NCBI GenBank assembly: GCA_945949035.1
Contig: CAMFDH010000037.1
Location: forward strand, 1-9,490
Origin: an uncultured Actinomyces sp.
GTDB taxonomy: Bacteria; Actinomycetota; Actinomycetes; Actinomycetales; Actinomycetaceae
Direction of reading: 5' to 3'
Length of the DNA stretch: 9,490 nucleotides
Within the stretch, counting starts at the first letter, position 1, and the number at the start of each line of letters is the position of its first letter. The notes under the pieces were generated by a model, which ran no database searches, was not told the DNA's origin, and saw only the letters and a list, made by a program, of their open reading frames with translations. Shown piece after piece: positions 1 to 7,245 of this stretch. A program made the position numbers and the translations under genes.

Positions 1-96
1 CACGGAGTCGGCCAGCAGGGCCTCCACATCCTGGAGACCCTGCTGAACCTGCAGCTCTAGTTCACGCTCAGCTGCTGACTCGTTTGCCGTGATCAC
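1..96 (-). CDS. Polyprenyl (isoprenyl) diphosphate synthetase, N-terminal fragment, runs off the window
   Basis: Only the first 32 codons are present, read from a GTG at 96-94 to the window edge with no stop. The peptide begins MITANESAAERELE and continues with QVQQGLQDVEALLADSV. The last part fits the N-terminal helix of trans-polyprenyl diphosphate synthetases (pattern V..GL..VE.LL...V), which comes before the GGKR(F/L)RP motif; that motif and the two DDxxD motifs would lie outside the window. Such enzymes add isopentenyl units to make the side chain of menaquinone. The GTG overlaps the nuoN stop by 4 nt (GTGA), and a polyprenyl synthetase directly after nuoN is, from memory, a recurrent actinobacterial arrangement. 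No Shine-Dalgarno sequence precedes the GTG, so translation probably depends on coupling to nuoN. The fragment is short: that a gene starts here is fairly sure, its family less so. Confidence 0.68.
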   Translation of the reverse strand, partial: MITANESAAERELELQVQQGLQDVEALLADSV

Positions 97-114
97 GGGA
101 TCAGTACCGTGATC
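91..114 (-). promoter_or_regulatory. Stem-loop at the nuoN stop / downstream-gene start
   Basis: Read on the minus strand, GATCACGG (114-107) and CCGTGATC (98-91) are perfect 8-bp inverted arms separated by an 8-nt loop (TACTGATC). The downstream arm contains both the GTG start (96-94) of the next gene and the TGA stop (95-93) of nuoN. No T-run follows, so it does not look like an intrinsic terminator. It could be a translational-coupling hairpin that hides the start until a ribosome finishing nuoN opens it. The pairing is seen; the function is inference, and chance is possible. Confidence 0.4.
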
Positions 115-1670
115 TGGTTGAGGAAGTCGATCACCGGTGCGGGGAAGATACCCAGCAGGATCGTCAGTGCCGTGGTAATGGCAATGGCCACCCCTGCGGT
201 GCCCTCGGAGCGCACAACTGTCACACCTTCGGCAGGTTCACGGAAGAACATCACCTGAACCACGCGGAAGTAGACTGCCGCCGTAATCACGGACGCAGCG
301 AGGCTGATGCCGACAAGCCATCCCAGTCCGCCCTGGATACCAGCTGCGAAGACGACGAACTTACCGACGAATCCTGCGGTGAGCGGGATACCCGCAAATG
401 AGAGCAGGAAGATCAGCATCGCGAAGGCAAGTGCCGGCGAGCGACGCCCAAGGCCAGCCCACTGTGAGACCTCGTTGGCCTCTCCGCCAATCGCACCTTC
501 CGGTGACTGCACGCGAACCAGGCCGACCACGGCGAAGGCGCCGATTGTGGCGATGCCGTAGGTGAGCAGGTAGAAGGCCGTCGATCCAGCAGAGGTGGGA
601 ACCAGCGCGAGAATCCCGATGAGGAGGAAGCCCGCGTGAGCAACCGAAGAGTATGCCAGCAGACGCTTGATATTGCCCTGGACCAGGCCACCGAGGGTAC
701 CGAAGATAACCGTGGCTGCGGCCAACAGAGCGAAGATCAGAGCAAAGTCCCACTTCAGGTGTCCGGCAACCGAAATGTAGAAGCGGAGCAGTGCACCGAA
801 TGCCGCGACCTTGACACCAGCGGCCATAAAGCCGGTTACAGGTGTCGGGGCGCCGGTGTAGACGTCCGGTGTCCACTCGTGGAACGGGAAGGCAGCCACC
901 TTGAACAGCAGACCCGCCATGACCATGAAGACACCCGCAAGCAGGATCCAGTCCATGCCGGTAACCACGGGCACTGCAGCTGCGATAGCACCGAGGCGCA
1001 GTGACCCACCCGAGAAGCCGTAGAGCAGCGCGGCACCCATGAGGAAGAACGCCGAGGAGAATGACCCCAGGATGAAGTACTTGATCGCGGCTTCCTGGGA
1101 GATGTTGCGATGCCTACGCGCCGAGGCCACCAGGATGTACAGCGGCAGCGACATGACCTCAAGAGCCACGAACATGGTCAGGAGAGAGTCGGTAGCCGGG
1201 AAGAGCATCATGCCGCCGATGCTGAAGAGAACCAGCGGGAAGTACTCGCTACGCTGGTATCCCTTTGCCAGGCTCAGAGACTCTTCGCCCGAACCGGGTC
1301 GGTCTGAAGGCTGTGCGGCGAACGCACCGTCCTTCAGCTCCGTGCGGTCGGCAATGACGAGCAGTGCCAACAGTCCGAGGAGGGCCGTGATGATCTGGAG
1401 CGCAACGGTCCAGGTGTCATTGACGTACTCCCCGATCACCGTGGCTTCCGCAAAGGTGCGGATCCACTGACCGCTTGCGAAGACAAGGGCGGTGGCGACC
1501 ACCAGCAGTGACCAGACGATGTTGATGGTGCGCCTGGTTCGAACCGGGGCAAAGGCCTCGATTAGAACACCCACCACGGCACCGCCGAGGACGATGATGA
1601 CGGGAAGGAGCGGAACCCAGTCAATCTGGGGCGCAGTGAATGTGGGCGCCAGAGGAATCAGCGAAATCAC
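93..1670 (-). CDS. nuoN: NADH-quinone oxidoreductase subunit N (antiporter-like proton pump)
   Basis: This 525-residue membrane protein is one of the three antiporter-like subunits of complex I and is thought to translocate a proton per cycle. It is hydrophobic throughout, with about 14 membrane segments, and its length is usual for the family. Residues matching the E. coli NuoN pump residues by motif are Glu171 (MFVALEVMSLPLYIL), Lys257 (LLFKVAAFPFHEW followed by TPDVYTGAPTPV), Lys287 (GVKVAAFGALLRF) and Lys437 (TAGFVGKFVVF). A hydrophilic loop at about 108-141, before FPLVLFSIGGMMLFPA, is typical of actinobacterial NuoN. The start is GTG at 1670-1668, overlapping the nuoM stop by 4 nt (GTGA), with AAGGG 8 nt upstream (1683-1679). 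The stop at 95-93 overlaps the start of the next gene. No truncation or frameshift is seen. Confidence 0.97.
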   Translation of the reverse strand: MISLIPLAPTFTAPQIDWVPLLPVIIVLGGAVVGVLIEAFAPVRTRRTINIVWSLLVVATALVFASGQWIRTFAEATVIGEYVNDTWTVALQIITALLGLLALLVIADRTELKDGAFAAQPSDRPGSGEESLSLAKGYQRSEYFPLVLFSIGGMMLFPATDSLLTMFVALEVMSLPLYILVASARRHRNISQEAAIKYFILGSFSSAFFLMGAALLYGFSGGSLRLGAIAAAVPVVTGMDWILLAGVFMVMAGLLFKVAAFPFHEWTPDVYTGAPTPVTGFMAAGVKVAAFGALLRFYISVAGHLKWDFALIFALLAAATVIFGTLGGLVQGNIKRLLAYSSVAHAGFLLIGILALVPTSAGSTAFYLLTYGIATIGAFAVVGLVRVQSPEGAIGGEANEVSQWAGLGRRSPALAFAMLIFLLSFAGIPLTAGFVGKFVVFAAGIQGGLGWLVGISLAASVITAAVYFRVVQVMFFREPAEGVTVVRSEGTAGVAIAITTALTILLGIFPAPVIDFLNQITVLIP

Positions 1671-3310
1671 TGTGCATTCCCTTCAGTTAGGTCGACGGTG
1701 TTGGAGAAGTCGGCAATGAAGTCAGCTGGAGCACCAGTTACCTCACCGACCGTTTCGCCCTGGAAGTCAATGTTCGGTGCCAGGTGCTCCGAAACCTGGG
1801 CCAGTGAACCAACCAGCGGAGCAGACCATATACCGAGCAGAACCATGCCGATAACCAGCGGGGTCACAACGGTCTTTTCGCGTCCATCAAGATCAGGCAG
1901 GTCGGCCTGCTCTGGGTTGACACGACCGGTGAACATCTTCTGGTACGGAAGCAGGATGTACATGGCGGCAAGGATGACGCCGAAGACAGCAAACAGGGCC
2001 AGTGGAATCGAGACCCGGTAGGTCCCCATGAGGACCATGAACTCGGGAACGAATCCTGACAGACCCGGAAGTGCAATCGAAGCCAAGCCCGCGAACAGCC
2101 AGGTTCCAGCGATAAGCGGTGTGACCCGCTGGAGGCCCGAGTAGCCGGAGATCTTGTCGGTACCGCCACGCTCGATCAGGAAGCCGGAGATGAGGAACAG
2201 GGCTGCGATTGAGAAACCGTGAGCAACCATGTAGACCATCGCGCCGGTCAGCGCCAGTTCGGAACCGATGAAGATACCGAGGACGATGAAACCAAAGTGA
2301 GACACCGATGTGAAGGAAACCAAACGCAGCAGGTTCTTCTGTCCGTTGGCCGCGAAACCACCCCAGAGGATCGAGACGACAGCCAGGATCAGGATCGTCA
2401 TGCGAGCCGCTTCCGTTGCGGCAGGCAGGAACGCGACGGCCATGATGATCATGCCGTAGGTACCGATCTTGTCCAGGACACCAACCAGAATGGTGGATGT
2501 GCCAGGCCGTGCCGACTCAGCTGCGTCAGGCAGCCAGGTGTGGACGGGGACCATCGGTGCCTTGATGGCGAATGCGATGAACAGCGGGATGAAGATCGCC
2601 AGCTGCCAACCGATCGTCAGCATCGGCAGGGTGGCCTGCAATGTGTCGTAGCGGAACAGCGCATCGCTGGTTCCAAGCCCGAGGGCCGCGATGACAACGA
2701 TGCCGCCCAGCATGATCAGACCGCCACCCAGCGAGTAGAGCAGGAACTTCATGGCCGCACGGCCACGGTTCTCTCCCCTGCCGTAGCGGGAAATCATAAA
2801 GAACACCGGAATCAGCATTGCTTCAAACGCGATGTAGAAGAGGACGAGGTCGTAAGCCGCAAAGATCATGACGATGAACGAGAACAGCAGCATGATCCAG
2901 GCGGCGTAGCCACCTGCCTTCGAGCTATCCGTATCTTCGTTCTTCGCCGCGATCAGGACCAGCGGCACCAGCAGACCCGTGAGCAGCAGCATGACCAGAC
3001 CGAGGACGTTGACGCCCAGCGACCAGGTGATACCGAGCGGGGGGATCCAGGCGTAGGACTCAACCAGCTGCGTTGCCGCGGCGTTGGTCCAGTCAAACGC
3101 AATGGCTACCCCGATGAAACCCGCGAGCTCAACGATTGAAGCCAGGAACGCAATTTCGCGTCCCCTGGCCCTTGCCTGCGGCACAAGCCAGATGACCAGC
3201 GCGATAACCGCGGGGAACAGCACCAGCAGCGAAAGCGCGGGTCCGGTTCCAGGGATGGCAATTGAAGGCGCGAAGCCCGTTGCCGTTGGAATGAGATTCA
3301 AACTTTCCAC
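1667..3310 (-). CDS. nuoM: NADH-quinone oxidoreductase subunit M (antiporter-like proton pump)
   Basis: The gene encodes 547 residues, a middle antiporter-like subunit of the complex I membrane arm with about 14 membrane segments. Recognisable features include the segment YIAFEAMLIPVFFMISRYG with Glu163, AFAIKAPMVPVHTWLPDAAE with Lys250, LVGVLDKIGTYGMI with Lys281, the SFTSVSHFGFIVLGIF helix, HGFSIAALFLISGFL with His364, and LPGLSGFVPEFMVLMG with Glu423. The last is the position where NuoM carries Glu while NuoL and NuoN carry Lys, which distinguishes it from its paralogues. The start is GTG at 3310-3308, chosen because GGAGGAG (3321-3315) lies just upstream and the previous gene stops 15 nt before. 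The final 70 or so residues form a hydrophilic tail after the last membrane helix. The GTGA overlap with nuoN suggests coupled translation of the two pumps. Confidence 0.97.
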   Translation of the reverse strand: MESLNLIPTATGFAPSIAIPGTGPALSLLVLFPAVIALVIWLVPQARARGREIAFLASIVELAGFIGVAIAFDWTNAAATQLVESYAWIPPLGITWSLGVNVLGLVMLLLTGLLVPLVLIAAKNEDTDSSKAGGYAAWIMLLFSFIVMIFAAYDLVLFYIAFEAMLIPVFFMISRYGRGENRGRAAMKFLLYSLGGGLIMLGGIVVIAALGLGTSDALFRYDTLQATLPMLTIGWQLAIFIPLFIAFAIKAPMVPVHTWLPDAAESARPGTSTILVGVLDKIGTYGMIIMAVAFLPAATEAARMTILILAVVSILWGGFAANGQKNLLRLVSFTSVSHFGFIVLGIFIGSELALTGAMVYMVAHGFSIAALFLISGFLIERGGTDKISGYSGLQRVTPLIAGTWLFAGLASIALPGLSGFVPEFMVLMGTYRVSIPLALFAVFGVILAAMYILLPYQKMFTGRVNPEQADLPDLDGREKTVVTPLVIGMVLLGIWSAPLVGSLAQVSEHLAPNIDFQGETVGEVTGAPADFIADFSNTVDLTEGNAQ

Positions 3311-3325
3311 GATTCTCCTCCGGCC
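3311..3325 (-). promoter_or_regulatory. nuoL-nuoM spacer with nuoM Shine-Dalgarno
   Basis: This 15-nt gap is the longest non-coding stretch in the window. Read on the minus strand it contains GGAGGAG (3321-3315); the GGAGG core ends 6 nt before the GTG. The strong site supports a GTG rather than ATG start for nuoM and independent initiation on this cistron. Confidence 0.8.
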
Positions 3326-5326
3326 CTAGAGCCTGAATCCTAGGACGATCGCCAAAATAACCACGATGCCGCCGAGCATGTAGCCCGCGTACGAACGTAG
3401 GTAACCGGTCTCTGTCCACGAGAGGACCTTGCCGCCGAAGACGCTCAGGCGTCCCAGGCCGTTGACTGCGCCGTCAATGCCTCGTTCATCAACCACGGTG
3501 ACGCCCTCGACAATGGCACTGACCGGAGCCACTGCCACGACCTCGTTGACCTCATCCTGGTAGAAGTCGTTCCGTGCGGCGCGTGCAAATGCGGTGCCGT
3601 AAGGAACAGTCTCTGGCACAGGCTTGACCGCGAACTTGATGTAGGCGGCAACTGCTGCGATGACGACAAGCGTAAGCGTAATGATCTGAATGACTATTAC
3701 CGGCATGACCGGTTCGACGTGCTGTACCGGTCCGAGAGCCGGATCCAGCCAGGTGGTGAACATGTCGTTGATCGAGAGGATGCCACCGAGTCCAACGGCG
3801 AAGACGGCCAGGATGATCATCGGAATGGTCATGATCGGCTTCGACTCGTGGGGGTGAACAGGTGCTCCCTCATTCTCGGTCCAGCGTGCCTTACCCGAGA
3901 AGGTCATGAAGAACATGCGCGACATGTAGAAGGCTGTTAGACCTGCGCCAAGAACCGCGACGAATCCGAAGACCCAGGGGGCCCACGGTGCGTCAGCCCC
4001 GCCGAAGGTGGTCGCCGAGAAAGCGGCCTCAATAATGTGGTCCTTCGACCAGTAGCCCGAGAACGGCGGGATACCGAGGATTGCCAACCAACCGGCCATG
4101 AAGACCAGCCAGGTCACAACCATGTACTTGCGCAGGTTACCGAAGCGCCTCATGTTGACCTGATCATTCATGCCGTGCATAACCGAGCCCGCTCCAAGGA
4201 ACAGCAGTGCCTTGAAGAAGCCGTGGGTCAGCAGGTGGAAGATCGCGAATGCCCAGCCGATAGGACCGAGGCCAGCGCCGAGCATCATGTAGCCGAGCTG
4301 CGACATGGTCGAAGCAGCCAGTGCCTTCTTGATGTCGTCCTTGAACGAACCAATCAGGGCACCCATGATCAGGGTGATGACACCGACGACAACCACAACC
4401 GCCATCGCTACTGGAGCGTGAATGAACACGGCACCGGAACGCACGATCAGGTAGACACCCGCGGTAACCATTGTTGCCGCGTGGATCAGCGCCGACACCG
4501 GAGTCGGGCCGGCCATTGCGTCGCCGAGCCATGCCTGCAGTGGGAACTGAGCCGACTTGGCACAGGCCGCCAGAAGCAGGAACAGTGCGATCACGGTGGC
4601 GGTTCCCTGGTCGACGCTGGAGATACCGGCGTTGACGTCAGCGAAGCTGGTCGAGTTGAATGCCGCAACCATCGCCATCATGGCGATCAGGAAGCCCATG
4701 TCACCGATGCGGTTCATGATGAAGGCCTTGTTGGCTGCCGAGGCATTCGAAGGAATCTGGTTCCAGAAGCCAATCAGCAGGTAGGAGGAAAGGCCGACGC
4801 CTTCCCAACCGAGGAACATGGCCGTGTAGTTGTTGCCAAGTACCAGGACCAGCATCGAGGCGATGAACAGGGCCAGGTAGGCGAAGAAGCGCCTGCGATC
4901 CGGATCCTCTGCCATGTAGCCCACCGAGTAGACCAGGATGAGCGAACCCACCAGGGTCACCAGCATCACGAAGGTGACGGAAAGGGGGTCGATCAGAATG
5001 CCAAAGTTGACCTGGAAGTCACCCGCAGGGATCCAGGAGAAGAGCTCCTGGTTGAGGCGACGCTGGTCAGCTGGCATACCGAGCAGCTGGATCAGGATGA
5101 TCAGGCCGAGGACGAACGAGAACCAGGAGGCTCCGACGGCAAGCCAGTGACCCCACTTATTGGTGCGGTTGCCCCCGATGAGGAGCAGACCTGCAACAAC
5201 CAGCGGGACCAGGAATAGAAGGTAGGCCAGTGAGGCTGCCCCGGTGGCTGCCTGGGTGGCAACCGGGCCGGTCCAGGCCTCAGCGGCGGGCAGAACTGCG
5301 GCAGTGGCCGCGAACATGGAAGTCAT
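3326..5326 (-). CDS. nuoL: NADH-quinone oxidoreductase subunit L (distal antiporter-like proton pump with lateral helix)
   Basis: NuoL is the outermost antiporter-like subunit; its long C-terminal amphipathic helix runs along the membrane arm. The 666-residue product shows FLGWEGVGLSSYLLIGFW (Glu175), AACAKSAQFPLQAWLGDAM (Lys257), GPTPVSALIHAATMVTAGVY (His282), HLLTHGFFKALLFLGAGS (His364, His368, Lys372) and PPFSGYWSKDHIIEAAF (Lys428), matching the proton-path residues known from E. coli NuoL. NDFYQDEVNE at about 586-595 marks the start of the lateral-helix region, and a final hydrophobic helix ends the protein. The frame stays open upstream to 5434, but those 36 residues are Arg/Ser-rich and lie inside nuoK. 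ATG 5326 is preferred because AGGAGAG sits immediately upstream; a second ATG at 5317-5315 (residue 4) is also possible. The N-terminal ~30 residues before the first helix are longer than in E. coli NuoL. Confidence 0.96.
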   Translation of the reverse strand: MTSMFAATAAVLPAAEAWTGPVATQAATGAASLAYLLFLVPLVVAGLLLIGGNRTNKWGHWLAVGASWFSFVLGLIILIQLLGMPADQRRLNQELFSWIPAGDFQVNFGILIDPLSVTFVMLVTLVGSLILVYSVGYMAEDPDRRRFFAYLALFIASMLVLVLGNNYTAMFLGWEGVGLSSYLLIGFWNQIPSNASAANKAFIMNRIGDMGFLIAMMAMVAAFNSTSFADVNAGISSVDQGTATVIALFLLLAACAKSAQFPLQAWLGDAMAGPTPVSALIHAATMVTAGVYLIVRSGAVFIHAPVAMAVVVVVGVITLIMGALIGSFKDDIKKALAASTMSQLGYMMLGAGLGPIGWAFAIFHLLTHGFFKALLFLGAGSVMHGMNDQVNMRRFGNLRKYMVVTWLVFMAGWLAILGIPPFSGYWSKDHIIEAAFSATTFGGADAPWAPWVFGFVAVLGAGLTAFYMSRMFFMTFSGKARWTENEGAPVHPHESKPIMTIPMIILAVFAVGLGGILSINDMFTTWLDPALGPVQHVEPVMPVIVIQIITLTLVVIAAVAAYIKFAVKPVPETVPYGTAFARAARNDFYQDEVNEVVAVAPVSAIVEGVTVVDERGIDGAVNGLGRLSVFGGKVLSWTETGYLRSYAGYMLGGIVVILAIVLGFRL

Positions 5327-5333
5327 CTCTCCT
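5327..5333 (-). promoter_or_regulatory. nuoL Shine-Dalgarno, decides the nuoL start
   Basis: AGGAGAG fills the whole 7-nt gap between the nuoK stop (TAG, 5336-5334) and the ATG at 5326. Spacing to the first ATG is short (2 nt after AGGAG, 4 nt after GAGG) and to the second ATG (5317) is long (11 nt after AGGAG), so either or both may be used. It rules out the far-upstream in-frame start inside nuoK. Confidence 0.65.
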
Positions 5334-5633
5334 CTACTTCCTGAGCGCGACGGACTGGTCGAGGTCCGTGGTTGCCCGGTTCTTGAAGATCGCCACGACG
5401 ATCGACAGTCCAACAACAACTTCAGCAGCCGCAACGATCATGACGAAGAACGCCATGACCTGGCCGGAGTAGTCGCCGAGGAGACGTGCGAACGTAATGA
5501 AGACGAGGCTTGCTGAGTTGAGCATGAGCTCCACTCCGAGAAGCGAGATGATTGCCGACTTACGAACGACGACCGTCACTGCTCCAATCGAAAAGAGAAT
5601 CGCTGCGAGGGCGATGTAGTAAGCGAGACTCAC
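5334..5633 (-). CDS. nuoK: NADH-quinone oxidoreductase subunit K
   Basis: This is a 99-residue protein with three membrane segments, the usual size for NuoK (related to MrpC of Mrp antiporters). It sits between NuoJ and NuoN in complex I and forms part of the chain of charged residues linking quinone chemistry to the pumps. Glu35 (SLLGVELMLNSASLVF) and Glu71 (VAAAEVVVGLSIVVAIF) correspond to the two functionally important membrane glutamates Glu36 and Glu72 of E. coli NuoK. The start is GTG at 5633-5631, giving MSLAYYIALA, with GGAGG (5645-5641) 7 nt upstream. Its GTGA overlap with the nuoJ stop indicates coupling. The gene ends 7 nt before nuoL. Nothing is missing. Confidence 0.97.
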   Translation of the reverse strand: MSLAYYIALAAILFSIGAVTVVVRKSAIISLLGVELMLNSASLVFITFARLLGDYSGQVMAFFVMIVAAAEVVVGLSIVVAIFKNRATTDLDQSVALRK

Positions 5634-6580
5634 TTCGTTTCCTCCACGTCTGGCGTTTGGGTATCTTCCTGGCGGACCTGCTGAAGACCACGCGGGGCCT
5701 TCTCGCCGGCCATGCCCCAGGCCTTGGACTGCTTGACACCCTTGTTTGAGCCCCAGGGCGCCACGCTGTGATCGCCGCTGCGAGCAAGTCGCATGGCTGA
5801 GGCAACCTCGGGGCTAACCTCACCCATCGGCTTCTCAAGACCCTTGATGCGAAGTACGCGGGGGACAGACTCTTCAGCAATCTCAAGGGTGTCACCTGCG
5901 ATGGCTGGGTTATCGACTGCGTTGCCGCTAGCCCAAACACCGGGAGGGGGCAGCTGGCCAATATGGCGCCCCTTGTTCTTGTAGAGCATCATGCGTGCCT
6001 TGGCCACTGCCTTCTGGCTCAGCTTCGGACCCAGGTTGTCACTGTGGGTCAGCAGCACCGCACCAACAGCAGCGGTGATCAGAAGAGCGGCGGTGACCTG
6101 AACAGTCAGCCAGTGCTCCTGGAACAGGTTCACGGCCAGGGCCGTGATCGGAACATTCGAGTACGGATCATTGGCGATGTGTCCCGGTCCCGGAACGGTC
6201 GAAACCATGATCGCCGCAACCAGCAGGATCGCCAGGGCTCCGCCGAACAGTGCGCCGGCAGTGATATAGCCTCCACGCTGCTCCTGGTAACCATCGGTTG
6301 CTCCCAGACCGATCATCATGATGACGAAGAGGAAGAGCATCAGGATGGCGCCCGTGTAGACGATGATCTGAACCGAACCGTTGAAGGGTGCCTCAAGAGC
6401 GAAGTAGAGGACGGCGAGGCCGACCATAACAACAACCATCGAGAGAACCGCGTAGGCGGCCTTGCGGAAGAAGAGAACACCCAGTGCCCCGGCTACCATC
6501 AGGGCTGCAACGATCCAGAAGAGGACCGCCTCACCCGCGCCGCTCATAAGGGGCCATTCCCCCATGGGCAAGAGAGCCAT
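5630..6580 (-). CDS. nuoJ: NADH-quinone oxidoreductase subunit J, with a long C-terminal tail
   Basis: NuoJ is a membrane subunit next to NuoH and NuoK; its third helix is thought to change conformation during turnover. The 316-residue product has about five membrane segments within residues 17-178. The key third-helix region is NGSVQIIVYTGAILMLFLFV (68-87), a NuoJ hallmark. After the last helix (ending LLTHSDNLGPK) there is a hydrophilic tail of about 130 residues containing PPPGVWASGNAVDNPA (211-226) and EESVPRVL (236-243), seen in actinobacterial NuoJ. E. coli NuoJ is 184 residues, and the mycobacterial protein is about 260 from memory, so this is a long member. The start ATG at 6580-6578 shares one base with the nuoI stop (TGATG) and has an excellent AAGGAGG 7 nt upstream; later ATGs (residues 6 and 12) are poorer choices. 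Confidence 0.96.
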   Translation of the reverse strand: MALLPMGEWPLMSGAGEAVLFWIVAALMVAGALGVLFFRKAAYAVLSMVVVMVGLAVLYFALEAPFNGSVQIIVYTGAILMLFLFVIMMIGLGATDGYQEQRGGYITAGALFGGALAILLVAAIMVSTVPGPGHIANDPYSNVPITALAVNLFQEHWLTVQVTAALLITAAVGAVLLTHSDNLGPKLSQKAVAKARMMLYKNKGRHIGQLPPPGVWASGNAVDNPAIAGDTLEIAEESVPRVLRIKGLEKPMGEVSPEVASAMRLARSGDHSVAPWGSNKGVKQSKAWGMAGEKAPRGLQQVRQEDTQTPDVEETK

Positions 6581-7245
6581 CAGTGGGCCTCCTTCTTTGC
6601 CTTGGTCTCAACCGCAACTGCCTTGGCTGTCGCGAGAGAGGGATCATCGGGTCGATTTTCTTTAACCCAGTCGATCTGTTCCTGTGTCGGTCCGGTTACT
6701 TCACCGCGGTAGTAGTCGGTGTCGCTAAAACCTTCAACCATGGGATGCGGTGCGGCAACGGCTCCGTTCGGAAGCTTCGCCAGCAGCATGTCCTTGTCGT
6801 AGATGTCAGAGAGACGTTCGTACTCAGCCAGCTCGAAGTCATTTCCCATCGTCAACGCGCGCGTCGGGCAGGCTTCAATGCAGAAACCACAGAAAATGCA
6901 GCGCAGGTAGTTGATCTGGTAAACCGCACCGAACCGCTCACCCGGCGAGAACTGCGCGTCGGGGGTGTTGGAGGCAGCTTCAACCAGGATGGCATCCGCG
7001 GGGCAGGCCCAGGCGCAGAGCTCGCATCCGATGCACTTTTCCAGACCATCGGGGTAGATGTTCAACTGGTGACGACCATGGAAACGAGGCTGAACACGCG
7101 CTGGCTCAAATGGGTACTGCTCCGTGACAACGGGGCGGAACATCGACGAGAAGGTAACGCCGTAGCCAGCTACCGGTGCGAAGAACTCACCGATGGGACC
7201 CTTTGGATCCTTCTCGTAGCGCATCTGCTTGTGATCATCAGTCAT
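6580..7245 (-). CDS. nuoI: NADH-quinone oxidoreductase subunit I (two 4Fe-4S clusters N6a and N6b)
   Basis: NuoI is a ferredoxin-like subunit of the peripheral arm that carries electrons from NuoG towards cluster N2 near the quinone site. The 221-residue product has two classical 4Fe-4S motifs: [12 protein letters not shown] with Cys71, 74, 77 and 81, and [12 protein letters not shown] with Cys116, 119, 122 and 126. All eight cluster ligands are present. An N-terminal region ([16 protein letters not shown]) docks against the membrane arm in known structures. The C-terminal tail from about 165 ([14 protein letters not shown] onward) is Ala/Lys/Glu-rich near its end. The ATG at 7245 is chosen because GAGGAG lies 7 nt upstream; a TTG at 7260 would add MRRTA but contains that site within its codons. 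The gene overlaps the end of nuoH by 8 nt and shares one base with nuoJ. Confidence 0.97.
   Translation of the reverse strand: MTDDHKQMRYEKDPKGPIGEFFAPVAGYGVTFSSMFRPVVTEQYPFEPARVQPRFHGRHQLNIYPDGLEKCIGCELCAWACPADAILVEAASNTPDAQFSPGERFGAVYQINYLRCIFCGFCIEACPTRALTMGNDFELAEYERLSDIYDKDMLLAKLPNGAVAAPHPMVEGFSDTDYYRGEVTGPTQEQIDWVKENRPDDPSLATAKAVAVETKAKKEAH
6588..6594 (-). promoter_or_regulatory. nuoJ Shine-Dalgarno (AAGGAGG)
   Basis: AAGGAGG lies within the last codons of nuoI, ending 7 nt before the nuoJ ATG. It is the strongest ribosome-binding site in the window and fixes the nuoJ start at 6580 rather than at the internal ATGs. Confidence 0.85.

Noticed and set aside
1..60. Plus-strand open frame ending in TAG at 58-60, which could be the C-terminus of a convergent gene (HGVGQQGLHILETLLNLQL).
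   Set aside because: The minus strand over the same bases gives a better reading: a GTGA-coupled start after nuoN with a polyprenyl synthetase-like N-terminus. The plus-strand reading is its shadow.
91..114. Intrinsic terminator at the end of nuoN.
   Set aside because: The stem is followed on neither strand by a T-run, and coding sequence continues directly into the next gene.
69..162. Cluster of GATC sites near the nuoN end as a possible methylation or origin signal.
   Set aside because: The sites lie in coding sequence and three of them are explained by the inverted repeat and its loop; nothing else suggests an origin.
2219..3139. 306-codon plus-strand open frame antisense to nuoM.
   Set aside because: It has the same hydrophilic, low-information composition as other antisense shadows, and nuoM is intact on the other strand.
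4037..5218. 393-codon plus-strand open frame antisense to nuoL.
   Set aside because: Its product is extremely rich in His, Gln, Asp, Glu and Arg with no recognisable domain, as expected when a hydrophobic membrane-protein gene is read on the opposite strand. nuoL is clearly the real gene.
5963..6712. 249-codon plus-strand open frame antisense to nuoJ and the end of nuoI.
   Set aside because: It crosses the junction of two well-supported genes and has no domain or family resemblance.
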